Of a DNA stretch of 34,349 nucleotides, positions 15,963 to 24,197 are shown one piece after another. The stretch is from Phycisphaerae bacterium. Lineage in GTDB: Bacteria > Planctomycetota > Phycisphaerae > Sedimentisphaerales > Anaerobacaceae. How positions within the stretch are numbered: position 1 is the first letter of the stretch; each line of letters begins with the position of its first letter. Where the stretch lies: the NCBI GenBank assembly GCA_016782865.1, contig JADHXR010000082.1:1-34349 (forward strand), written 5' to 3'. Both the position numbers and the translations under genes were made by a program. The notes below the pieces were generated by a model. The model had not been told where the DNA came from. It saw nothing but the letters and a program-made list of their open reading frames with translations, and did no database searches.

Positions 15963-18900
15963 TTAAAGGTCCAGTCGCCCTCATCCGGCGTAATTCCCAC
16001 ACCCGGGCTGCCTACATAATCCTTATCGTCCAGGGAAAACCAGTACATCCAGTCAGTAAGCAGGTCCGCCTGTGTGATCGTGAATTTGGCCACGCCGTTT
16101 TCATCAGATTCGACAACCATGTCCACAATCGGCTCTGCCCGTTCAGGCCGCGGATGCAAACACCTGACCTTCACTCCAGGCTGCGGCCTGTTGTCCGGCG
16201 TCAAGGTATATATCGTGAATGTGAACGGCAGCCTGATATCCGTTACTTTGGCTCTGGAAAAGGGCGGCGGGGGAGCCTTGGTTTTGGATAACGTCTCGAC
16301 TCTACTCGCCCTGGGGGCTCCGAGTGCTTGCCGCACGGCGGTTTTGAGTTTTTCGCCGCGCAGACCCTTGGCGACAATCATGCCGTCCGGGCCGACGAGG
16401 AATATGCAGGGTGTCCCGGGCAACCCATAGTCTTTGGCGACTCCGGATCTGAATTCTTCACCGGTATGAATTTGAGGCCACGGGATGCTGTTGTCCTGAA
16501 CGTACTTCTTTACCTCCTCGAGAGTGTCGTGGCCACCCAATCCTATTATCTCGAGCCGACCATCGGGGTTGTAAGTATCGTGCAGCTCCTGAAGCTGCTG
16601 CCTCTCAGGATGAAATACCGGTTGCCAGAAGCTTAGCAACACGAATCTGCCGCGGTAATCAACAAGCTGTAAATCCTTACCGTCCAAAGTCCGGCCCTCG
16701 AACAATGGCGCAACGTCACCGACGCGGACCGGCTCATGCATTGAAAGTTCAAGCTCACCCAGATCAAGCGGTTCATCGCTTCGCCCGCCGGACATTTCAG
16801 GAACTTCAATGGTACCGTAATAGCCGGCGATCTCCTCCGGCCGGCCCTCGCCCTTGAGGCGTTCTTCTATCCAAACCGTAAGATTATACTCGCCGGCGAT
16901 GACATCCTCGATGCGAAACGAGCCATCCTTCTCGATACGGAATACGTAATGTCGCCTTCCGGGATCGCGCCACATGGTATCGTAATACGTCTCGGCCTCG
17001 GGCGTTTTGCGCCACTGGTTGTACCACTCTTGCTGCTGGCGCTTACTCATCCGGTCGTAGTCCTCAGGCTTGGGCCTGGCCGGCCGGACCGTATCCAGAG
17101 CCCGAAGTCCTTCCCCGAAGTACACCGGTTTGCCGAAGCCCGGCGGAGGCACGAACTTGCCGACCACAGGTCGTCCTCGTCCGCCTATGGCGATCGTGAG
17201 TGTCACACCAGGGTGGATTTGAACCGGCGTCCTGCCGGTCTGGCTCCAACTGGAGTCACCCATCCGCGTCAGGTAGCCGATTTCCAGCCAGCCAGGCGGA
17301 ACCTTGTCGAAGGCAAACTTCCCCCCGGCATCCGTATGGGCCTCATATTCAAACCGGATGCCCTGATCGATGGCGTTCTTGTTAATGTAGTTCAGGAGGC
17401 TCACCTTCTCGTCGGCGCCCGATTTGCGGCCAATGTACAGATGCCCTTCGATTCGTCCCCAGCTCTGGAGGCGAATCTCCGGTGATGAGGCAAGCTGCTC
17501 GCTCGTAATCCAGGCGAAGCCCTTCTCATGGGCGGCGATAACGTGGAATACATCGGGCCAATCTGAGAAGTCAAATAGTCCGTCGGCATCCGTTTCCAGA
17601 ATTGTGGTGGTCCGGCCGCCCATGCGGTTGGAGCCGAGCTTGCCGGCCCGAATGACCACCCCTTTGTCTTTGGTGCAGAGCGCCACCTGAGCGCCGGCGA
17701 CGGGATTGCCGTTGGGGTCAACCACCCGCGGCCGGGCCGGGCCGGTGACGTTGGACGCCGGCGACTGAAACTCCGCGATTCTGAGGGTCGGTAGCCCCGT
17801 TGGCGACTTGCCGAACTGCAATAGGGCCCGGTAGACGCCGGGCCTCGGCAAAGTGACGACGCCGCTCTCAACTAACTGCCCGTTGACGCTCTGGAACCAG
17901 ACTGACCCGCATGGGACGTGGTCTATGGTGAACCTTCCATCCTGATTCGCACTGCCGCCCAGCGAAGTATTCTTCAACAGGCCGTCACCATGGAGCCATA
18001 CTCCTCGTCTGCGAATCGGTTTGCCCTGTTCATCGACAAGTTCACCTTCGATCCGCGCGGCCGGATGCATCACGAGGTTAAGCTCGTACGGTTTGTGCGG
18101 AAGGACGACGCCGGCGTAGTCTGCGACAAATCGTTGCTCATCGGGACCGGGTGGCTTGCCCGCCATAGCCAGGTTACCATCACGGCAGATGTTAGCCTCA
18201 TAGAAACCTTTCGCACGGGCTTCGATTCGCGCCGTCTGGATACCCACGTCATATGGGTCCGCACCGACGTTCTTGACTGAGCTTGTCAGACTGAGTTCAT
18301 ACCGACCGTTCTTATCAGTCACGGCACGACCCGTCCGCTCAAGCTTGCCGTGTCCGCAATCGGCAGTGAGCTGAACATCCGCCATGGGGCGGCCGGACTG
18401 ATCTGTCACCGTGCCATAGACGCTGAAAAGACGCTCCTCGCCTTGCACGAGGTCGACCCAGTTGGGATCGGCTTCGTCCGCACCTTCACTAGCGCCCAGG
18501 CGCGCATGATTATTGTTGCCGCTCATGTCATATGCGAATTGACCTTCGGTTTGCTCGAAGGTCCACCACGCAGCTAAGTCAAGTTCCTCTCCAGTAAGAG
18601 CGACCTTCTCGTATTTTCGGATTTCCTGGCGAGTTCGCTTGCCATTCCAGATGCGAATCTCTCCGATCAGGCCCATCAACGGTCTTGTCGTGGGAATCAC
18701 GAATCTTCCCATAACCAACGGATGACCCGGTGCAGATTTGTAGTTTTCCCCGTCGAAGACATGAGTAAGATGTATCCAATCGGAATTTCCATTTCTCAGT
18801 GGATACGTACCGTATGTTGCATCATATATGCCGCTGTTATTTCCTTTGGAGAAGTCCACGTACAAATCCGACTGTTCCTCCGGAGAACGCTGAAGTGTCA

Positions 18901-21034
18901 CTCCGAAACCGGTCACCCTTGCTCTTGGAGTACCTACATGGAAGCCCTTGGAGATTACAGCCCAGCCCCCGTGATCCTCTGAAGCATCGACAGGCAGTTT
19001 GGTTTTGACCCACATTTCGACCGTGAAGGGCGGTTCCAACCTCAAGCTCGGGCTATCCGGCACCAGCAGATAGTCATCGACCCCGTCAAGCTCCATTGCA
19101 TATCGGCCGGGTGGAGCCAGTTTGGATGGTGAAAGTGTCTTTTCCTCAAGAGCTGCGGACGTGCCCTTTTGCAATTGGGATGAAACATCATCAACTCCCG
19201 CCAGAGGTAAGGGTCCGCCCTGGAACCTGAACTCTCTTATCTGTCGACGTAGAAACGGCGCATCAAAGCTGAACTTCTCATGCAATTGATCTTTCGGGCC
19301 GAACGTTGTGTAACCGCTCGGCTCAAGAATAGTACCGTCCATGTCTTCGAGCAGGAATCGATACCGGCGGCTCTTGGCTTGCCCAGCGTCCCGGATACAT
19401 GTGATGAACACCTTTCCTTCGGAATCCTGGCCGATAGAGCCCAGGTTTACGTGCTCGGCAAGCATCATCGTATCGTTGAAATCGGGAGGTATAGCCTCGC
19501 CGAGATCTTCCCATCCTCCAATTGCAGGTTCGACCATCTTGCCGTTAGGCGATGTCTTTTTGAATTCTGATGACTCTGAAATTCCTTCAGGCTCGAGCAC
19601 AAAGTCTATAATCTCCTCGTCCTTTCTATTCGAAGTAAAGTGGCCATCATACAGACTTTCCCGTTTAGATTTGTATCCCGGTACTTCTACGCTTACCGAA
19701 TGATGTTCCGGCCAGGTAAGAAAGCTATACTCGCCCGCCGTGTTTGTTATCGCTCCCCATTCGGACCGCTCGTCGGGTCTGATCTGGTCCCAGGACGGCA
19801 TCGGCCCGTAACCATCATCGAAGACCCTTGCCCCTGCAATCGGTTTGCCGGTCTGAGCATCTCTCACAATTCCCTTGATAATCAACTCAGGAGGACCCGG
19901 CGTAGATATCGCCATCGGCAGCAAGATTGCGGCGATGACAATGACTACCAGAAAACTGAGGATTCCGAGTCTTGCGGTCTTGGGCATCGGGCGATTCAGG
20001 ATATGTTTGATCCGGCCGGTCAGGACGCTCTTGGATTCTACTACACCTATCAATCGCAGGCTCAGGGCGGGACGCTTGAAGGCCAGCTTCGCCACGTTCA
20101 CCAACGTCTCTGGATACTGCCGGGCGTTTTCCCCCATCGCCACGAGGACCATCTCATCGACCGCCTGCTCGCGCGCTCGGCGGGTCATGGCGTTGGCCAG
20201 CCAGAGCAGCGGATTGTAGAAATAGAATATCTGCAGGATGGTCTGAGCAAGATTAACCCACAAATCGCCGCGCTTGATATGAGCAAGCTCGTGAAGCAGG
20301 ACCACTCGAAGCTCGCCCGAACTCAGGCTCGGCGTCAGATTCTTCGGCACAAGAATCACTGGATTGGACAACCCGCATACCGCCGGGCTCGTGGCGCTGG
20401 CCGAGATCCTTAGGTCAATCCTCCTTTTCACCGCCATGCGCTGGCAGCAATGCCCAAGCGCCTCTGTCATCGGACGATTTGCTTTTCCGGCCTGCCCTAC
20501 GAGCCGCCTGACAAAGAGCGCCCGTTGGAGCAGTAACGGCACCATCGCCACTATAACAGCCAACCAGCTCAGCAATGCCGCCCCCTGCCAGGACAGTGAC
20601 GTCGCCGCCGGCGAGGGCGGACTAATCGGCTCTGTGGCTGCCGGTTCGAAATGACGGGCAGTTGGCTCAACCGGGACAACTGCCGGCGCACGTGTGGTCG
20701 TTTCGACGCGCCGGATGTCCATGACCGGCGGCGCCTCGACGGCTGGCTTCGGTGCTATATCCACCTTCGGCGCCGCCGTCATATCCACATACGCCAGCTC
20801 ATCGCCGAACCAACGGCCTAAACTCACCGGCGACGACAGCGAAGTGGGCAGGAGAAGTTTGACAAGCACCAACATCCATATCCAATAGCGAAACACCGCC
20901 CGCACCTTTTTGCGCAGCAGCAAATCGACCAACAACAGGATCAAGATCAGCACGCCTGACTGGATCAGCATCGGCAGGGCAAACTCGACAAATGCGTAGC
21001 CGAGCCGGTTTATCTGCTCAATTGTCGCGCTCAT
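15938..21034 (-). CDS. BlaR1-like M56 metalloprotease with regulatory, LamG and thioredoxin-like tail
   Basis: 1698 residues before the frameshifted stop. The N-terminal part has membrane helices near 20-40, 45-63 and 150-170 and a further one near 355-375. The cytoplasmic protease has zinc motif HELAHIKRGD (about 248-257) and the downstream EQAVDEM helix of M56 enzymes. In BlaR1/MecR1 such a protease cleaves the BlaI-type repressor when the outer sensor is occupied. Here the sensor is not a penicillin-binding domain. Outside the membrane come a carboxypeptidase-regulatory module (about 384-480), a LamG/concanavalin-like domain (about 644-850, starting YAMELDGVDDYLLVPDSPSL), several more regulatory modules (about 870-1430) and a TlpA/AhpC-like fold (about 1438-1572). 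In that fold the CxxC site reads FWQPVFHPE, so it cannot do thiol redox. AGAGGAG precedes the ATG, and blaI lies 54 bases upstream. Confidence 0.88.
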   Translation of the reverse strand: MSATIEQINRLGYAFVEFALPMLIQSGVLILILLLVDLLLRKKVRAVFRYWIWMLVLVKLLLPTSLSSPVSLGRWFGDELAYVDMTAAPKVDIAPKPAVEAPPVMDIRRVETTTRAPAVVPVEPTARHFEPAATEPISPPSPAATSLSWQGAALLSWLAVIVAMVPLLLQRALFVRRLVGQAGKANRPMTEALGHCCQRMAVKRRIDLRISASATSPAVCGLSNPVILVPKNLTPSLSSGELRVVLLHELAHIKRGDLWVNLAQTILQIFYFYNPLLWLANAMTRRAREQAVDEMVLVAMGENARQYPETLVNVAKLAFKRPALSLRLIGVVESKSVLTGRIKHILNRPMPKTARLGILSFLVVIVIAAILLPMAISTPGPPELIIKGIVRDAQTGKPIAGARVFDDGYGPMPSWDQIRPDERSEWGAITNTAGEYSFLTWPEHHSVSVEVPGYKSKRESLYDGHFTSNRKDEEIIDFVLEPEGISESSEFKKTSPNGKMVEPAIGGWEDLGEAIPPDFNDTMMLAEHVNLGSIGQDSEGKVFITCIRDAGQAKSRRYRFLLEDMDGTILEPSGYTTFGPKDQLHEKFSFDAPFLRRQIREFRFQGGPLPLAGVDDVSSQLQKGTSAALEEKTLSPSKLAPPGRYAMELDGVDDYLLVPDSPSLRLEPPFTVEMWVKTKLPVDASEDHGGWAVISKGFHVGTPRARVTGFGVTLQRSPEEQSDLYVDFSKGNNSGIYDATYGTYPLRNGNSDWIHLTHVFDGENYKSAPGHPLVMGRFVIPTTRPLMGLIGEIRIWNGKRTRQEIRKYEKVALTGEELDLAAWWTFEQTEGQFAYDMSGNNNHARLGASEGADEADPNWVDLVQGEERLFSVYGTVTDQSGRPMADVQLTADCGHGKLERTGRAVTDKNGRYELSLTSSVKNVGADPYDVGIQTARIEARAKGFYEANICRDGNLAMAGKPPGPDEQRFVADYAGVVLPHKPYELNLVMHPAARIEGELVDEQGKPIRRRGVWLHGDGLLKNTSLGGSANQDGRFTIDHVPCGSVWFQSVNGQLVESGVVTLPRPGVYRALLQFGKSPTGLPTLRIAEFQSPASNVTGPARPRVVDPNGNPVAGAQVALCTKDKGVVIRAGKLGSNRMGGRTTTILETDADGLFDFSDWPDVFHVIAAHEKGFAWITSEQLASSPEIRLQSWGRIEGHLYIGRKSGADEKVSLLNYINKNAIDQGIRFEYEAHTDAGGKFAFDKVPPGWLEIGYLTRMGDSSWSQTGRTPVQIHPGVTLTIAIGGRGRPVVGKFVPPPGFGKPVYFGEGLRALDTVRPARPKPEDYDRMSKRQQQEWYNQWRKTPEAETYYDTMWRDPGRRHYVFRIEKDGSFRIEDVIAGEYNLTVWIEERLKGEGRPEEIAGYYGTIEVPEMSGGRSDEPLDLGELELSMHEPVRVGDVAPLFEGRTLDGKDLQLVDYRGRFVLLSFWQPVFHPERQQLQELHDTYNPDGRLEIIGLGGHDTLEEVKKYVQDNSIPWPQIHTGEEFRSGVAKDYGLPGTPCIFLVGPDGMIVAKGLRGEKLKTAVRQALGAPRASRVETLSKTKAPPPPFSRAKVTDIRLPFTFTIYTLTPDNRPQPGVKVRCLHPRPERAEPIVDMVVESDENGVAKFTITQADLLTDWMYWFSLDDKDYVGSPGVGITPDEGDWTFKVALPITR

Positions 21035-21088
21035 AACAAGTTCTCCTCTTATTAAGACGCTCGCCTCGGATCTTTGTTGTAGCGGGGA

Positions 21089-21487
21089 CTATTTTGTTCC
21101 GGACGCGGCACTTTCGACGCGCTTCTTCTTTATCAAGGTCTCAAGCTCATCGAGCTGCTCATGCGTCAGGTTATTATCCAGCATGAACTGCATCATCGGT
21201 GTGAGGGCCCCGTCAAACGCCCTCTTTACCGCGCGCATAATCTCGCCGCTCTGGGCCTGTCTTCTGGTGATGGCCGAGCGGTACAAAATGAGATTGCGGA
21301 TCCTCTCGGTCCGCAACAGACCCTTGGTCGCCATCCGGTCCATCATCGTCTTGACCGTGCTGTAGGTCCATTTCTTGCGGCTCGCCAGTTCTTCCTGAAC
21401 TGTCGGCGCTGCGCACGGCTCATTGTCCCAGACAGCCGTGATGATCGCCCATTCACCTTCGGTAAGCTCGTAATTCTTCTTCGCCAT
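21089..21487 (-). CDS. BlaI/MecI/CopY-family repressor
   Basis: 132 residues, family length. The N-terminal winged helix (ELTEGEWAIITAVWDNEPC ... WTYSTVKTMMDRMATKGLL) is followed by the dimerisation and cleavage region ending QLDELETLIKKKR. It binds DNA as a dimer at dyads in its own promoter and is inactivated by proteolysis by the partner M56 protease. That protease is encoded 54 bases downstream on the same strand. I chose ATG 21487 because AAGGAG is six bases upstream and the MAKKNYELTEGEW start is typical; the longer frame to 21688 runs through the promoter. The promoter at 21517-21545 carries a dyad, consistent with autorepression of the pair. Confidence 0.92.
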   Translation of the reverse strand: MAKKNYELTEGEWAIITAVWDNEPCAAPTVQEELASRKKWTYSTVKTMMDRMATKGLLRTERIRNLILYRSAITRRQAQSGEIMRAVKRAFDGALTPMMQFMLDNNLTHEQLDELETLIKKKRVESAASGTK

Positions 21488-21516
21488 GAAAATCTCCTTT
21501 ATCTTTAACGAAGTCA

Positions 21517-21545
21517 ATATTACTTTACAAGTGTAGAGATGGCAA
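21517..21545 (-). promoter_or_regulatory. blaI promoter with a dyad operator in the spacer
   Basis: On the minus strand TTGCCA (21540-21545) and TAATAT (21517-21522) are 17 bases apart. TACACTTGTA, a TACA-N2-TGTA dyad resembling BlaI/MecI half-sites, sits at 21526-21535 inside the spacer. A dimer bound there would block polymerase. The core is about 30 bases before the blaI ATG. Confidence 0.65.
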
Positions 21546-21694
21546 GCAAAAAAAAGAAGAAATTTCCAAACTCGGTTCGGCACAAGAATCCTGCCTGATT
21601 CGCAGCAGGAAAATGGTACGACCGGTTGACGGGCACCTGGGTCGTGAGGCGTTGAATGGCCGTCTATCGAGATCGCAGAGAACTTCACCCGATG

Positions 21695-22723
21695 CTAGTC
21701 ATCCCCTTCCAGGGTAACGATTTTTGGATGCGCCATAAGCTCAGGGCCGTTGTCGTTGCCGATCACATTGTAATGCCCATCGTCACTCCAGAAGACAAAT
21801 CCTACCAGTTCGGGATAACTGGTTTCCAGTCTTTTGACCACATCCAGGCAATCTCTAGGCGGATCCGAACGTCCACGAATCCCCAGTTCCGACCACCAGA
21901 TCACCTTTCCGGCGTTTTTCTTCTTTTCGACCGCCCAGCGATACTCGGAGAAATTCAAACCGGTGCCATAGGCTGATTTTCCCAGGACATCCACATAGGC
22001 ATCGCCCGGATAATACTTTTGCAGTGCACCGTGACGGGCAGTGGTATGATAGGCCCAGATGATATTGTCAAGGCCCTTGTCTTTGGTAAAGTAGTCGTGA
22101 ACCAGGCGATAGAGCTTGATAATGTTCTCAGGTCCTTCCTTGGCGTGCCACTTGTTCCTGTCGTCACTTTCCACAAAGGGGGTATAGACAACGGGTATTT
22201 CCTTATCCTTCAACCACTGCAGATTGGCGGCCATCCTGTTCATCTGATTATAGAAGTTATCCTTGGTCGGATTATCACCCCGGGCAAATATCGGATCAAT
22301 ATCAACCGGATCATTCCATGATCTTCCTGACGGATTGGCATAAAACGAAAATACTCCCACAATCATGCCGCGATCCCACATTTCTTTGACGCCGTTATTC
22401 CAAGCCGAATTGTCAAAGGGATCGTCATGAAAATCGTAGGTGACACATCCATAGCGGGGCATTTTTCCCGTGTGATCGTATACCTTCTTGAGCCAATTGG
22501 TGCCATGATCCATATCCGGATTCTCATTATGCACCCAGGTGGCCATTTGCCCGAATAAAAAGGAACCGTTTCCCAGACTTTTCAGATAGGCCAATACCTT
22601 CTCAGCCGGCGGGGTGTGACTTGTCGCTACAACGGGCATAAGAAGAAATGAGAAAAGCAGCACAAAAGTAATCCTCTTCCATTTAGTGCGATCATGGTTC
22701 ACTGGACTTAAAGCTGATTTCAT
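21695..22723 (-). CDS. Secreted GH26-like glycoside hydrolase (mannanase type)
   Basis: 342 residues. A basic N-terminus and hydrophobic run (ITFVLLFSFLLMPVVATSH) form a signal peptide. The body resembles glycoside hydrolase family 26 (beta-mannanases and relatives): AYLKSLGNGSFLFGQMATW, then TGKMPRYGCVTYDFHDD. The probable acid/base Glu lies in YTPFVESDDRNKWH (about 185) and the probable nucleophile in WWSELGIRGR (279). A C-terminal GFVFWSDDGHYNV completes the barrel. The normal 'HE.nG.WFWWG' acid/base context is altered to FVESDDRNKWH, so the exact substrate may differ from mannan. I chose ATG 22723 (GGAG nine bases upstream) over an in-frame TTG at 22738. A pseudopilin gene ends 25 bases upstream; blaI starts about 200 bases downstream. 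Confidence 0.78.
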   Translation of the reverse strand: MKSALSPVNHDRTKWKRITFVLLFSFLLMPVVATSHTPPAEKVLAYLKSLGNGSFLFGQMATWVHNENPDMDHGTNWLKKVYDHTGKMPRYGCVTYDFHDDPFDNSAWNNGVKEMWDRGMIVGVFSFYANPSGRSWNDPVDIDPIFARGDNPTKDNFYNQMNRMAANLQWLKDKEIPVVYTPFVESDDRNKWHAKEGPENIIKLYRLVHDYFTKDKGLDNIIWAYHTTARHGALQKYYPGDAYVDVLGKSAYGTGLNFSEYRWAVEKKKNAGKVIWWSELGIRGRSDPPRDCLDVVKRLETSYPELVGFVFWSDDGHYNVIGNDNGPELMAHPKIVTLEGDD

Positions 22724-22748
22724 AAAACGCGGCTCCAAATTATGGGTG

Positions 22749-23258
22749 TCAATCTGCGTCTAATTTGTCTTCTCGCTCAGCTTCTAAAAGCTCTTTATTG
22801 AAGACATAGATTCTAATCTGTTGCTCAGAGATTTCTTCGCCTTCAACTACAACAGTAATCAAATGCACACCAATATCCTCCCATTCAGGTCTCCATTTGA
22901 TATAGTCCTGGCCATCTCTTTTTATTAATTTCATATCTGAAGGATGAGGTTTTCGTAGAAAGACTTGGCAATTCCCTGGAGGGTCAATCTTTATCATATA
23001 TATGTCGTCATATCGTTTTCTATCAGAAGGGTTCTTAATTTCGATCCGAACCTTTCCCTCTTCATCAACTTCGGTTTGCATAGCAAGTAATTCGTACGCA
23101 CTTTCTTTTGCTCTGTTAAGGCAAGGCAAAAGGATGCTCATCAATAAGACGATAATGGACATTACTATCAAGAGTTCAAGAAGAGTAAAACCCTTTAGTC
23201 GCACTATCCCTTTTAGTTTTGACTTGTCATTTTCCATCTTTTTGTCAGGGGCCGCCAT
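22749..23258 (-). CDS. Pseudopilin-like protein (type II secretion/type IV pilin N-terminus)
   Basis: 169 residues. A short basic leader (KSKLKGIVRLKG) precedes the prepilin cleavage and methylation motif GFTLLELLIVMSIIVLLMSI at about residues 23-42, with the conserved Glu at +5. A prepilin peptidase would cut after Gly. The rest is soluble, beta-rich and acidic, ending EAEREDKLDAD. It lacks the calcium site of GspG and the DG motif of the large planctomycete DUF1559 pseudopilins. A role as a minor pseudopilin or an anchored accessory is inference. The start at 23258 follows a weak GGGACAG; an alternative ATG eight codons in is possible. The GH26-like gene begins 25 bases after its stop, so both are probably one operon. 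Confidence 0.8.
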   Translation of the reverse strand: MAAPDKKMENDKSKLKGIVRLKGFTLLELLIVMSIIVLLMSILLPCLNRAKESAYELLAMQTEVDEEGKVRIEIKNPSDRKRYDDIYMIKIDPPGNCQVFLRKPHPSDMKLIKRDGQDYIKWRPEWEDIGVHLITVVVEGEEISEQQIRIYVFNKELLEAEREDKLDAD

Positions 23259-23317
23259 TTGTGGCTGTCCCTAGTTTCCCGTTCTCTGCTTGTCGGGTTT
23301 ACTCATTTTGATCCGCG

Positions 23318-23367
23318 AATTAAAGGGGTGTCCGGTACACCTTTAATTCCCCCCTTTAATTCCCCCT
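23318..23367. repeat. AATTAAAGG/TGTCCGGTACA palindromic repeat, left of the TIR operon
   Basis: A hairpin spans 23318-23348: AATTAAAG pairs with CTTTAATT, and inside it GTGT pairs with ACAC around CCGGT. An inverted CCCTTTAATTCCCCC copy follows to 23367. The same core returns as a direct array at 27956-28032 on the other side of the TIR operon. The structure is like REP sequences linked to Y1 (RAYT-type) transposases, though no transposase gene is present here. Confidence 0.7.
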
Positions 23368-23410
23368 ATTGTGATCATCATTGATGTTAATCAGTCTTTG
23401 CGTTGGCACC

Positions 23411-24184
23411 CTAAAGAATGAATATATCCCTGCCGTCTGTCGCCACGCCTCCGCCACCGGGGAAGTTGACTCCCATAGAGTTGCCGTCCCTCCATGTATA
23501 TTGCGGTCCGTGCGCGCTTGGATAATTGGCGAACTGTGATCCGAATGTGGAGGGACCCACCGGTGCGCCAACCCCGCCTTGGGGTGCAATCGGCTGAAGG
23601 GGATTTGAGATCAGCATTTGCGTCGTCATCTCTGCGAGCGTGGGATCAAGGGAACGCATGATGTTCAGCGTCATCGCCATACCGCTTATGGCGCTCTGGA
23701 ACTCTGCGCGGCGCCCGTCGGGCACAAAAATGAAGATGAATTGGAATATCTTTCGCTTCTCTTCGGCGCGTGCCATGTCTCCCGTAACTTCCCAGGAAAG
23801 CGCACAGGCTTCGTGCAGCAACAGTGCGTCATCAACAAAGCCATAGCCTCCGGGAAGGTCGTCCGGCAGGAGATCCTGCGGCTGAACGAGGTACGCCAGG
23901 CTCGCAGCGAGCACGCAACGAAAGGCAGGCTCGCCTGAACCGGCCTGGAGCGTCTTACTCATTTCACCCGCAATAGCCGGAATGCCTTTGACGACTCCCA
24001 CCTGGGCGGCACTCAGTGCCAGGATGGTCTTTTCGAGCTGATCCTCTGCTATGCCTTGGGCCTTAAGTTCACCCTCGAGAGTTGGCCTCATCTTGCGCAG
24101 TTCAGCAGCAAACCTGGGTGCCTCCGTTGCGACATTCATCTTGTTGATCCGTGCGCTCAGTCTGTCGAGCATTTGAAAAAGCAT
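23411..24184 (-). CDS. YkvA/DUF1232-like protein in the TIR operon
   Basis: 257 residues. The ATG at 24184 follows a strong AAGGAGG (24188-24194). Residues about 1-90 are helical. Residues about 93-128 carry LAYLVQPQDLLPDDLPGGYGFVDDALLLHEA, in which YLV.p.DLLPDdlP...G..DDA is the DUF1232/YkvA pattern of small domains often seen with membrane or conflict-system proteins (family knowledge; function unproven). After a helical part to about 190, the tail is Gly/Pro-rich and probably disordered (PLQPIAPQGGVGAPVGPSTF ... NFPGGGGVATDGRDIFIL). No membrane helix is evident. It starts 13 bases after the TIR gene stop, and its ribosome site overlaps that end, so the two are one operon and probably work together. 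Confidence 0.75.
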   Translation of the reverse strand: MLFQMLDRLSARINKMNVATEAPRFAAELRKMRPTLEGELKAQGIAEDQLEKTILALSAAQVGVVKGIPAIAGEMSKTLQAGSGEPAFRCVLAASLAYLVQPQDLLPDDLPGGYGFVDDALLLHEACALSWEVTGDMARAEEKRKIFQFIFIFVPDGRRAEFQSAISGMAMTLNIMRSLDPTLAEMTTQMLISNPLQPIAPQGGVGAPVGPSTFGSQFANYPSAHGPQYTWRDGNSMGVNFPGGGGVATDGRDIFIL

Positions 24185-24197
24185 ATGAACCTCCTTT

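Noticed and set aside
15938..15965. Programmed -1 frameshift at the M56 gene end
   Set aside because: No X-XXY-YYZ slippery heptamer or clear downstream hairpin was found near the junction; a missing base is simpler.
19640..20413. A 257-codon plus-strand frame
   Set aside because: It is antisense to the M56 protease membrane and zinc-motif region, Arg/Gln-rich, and matches no family.
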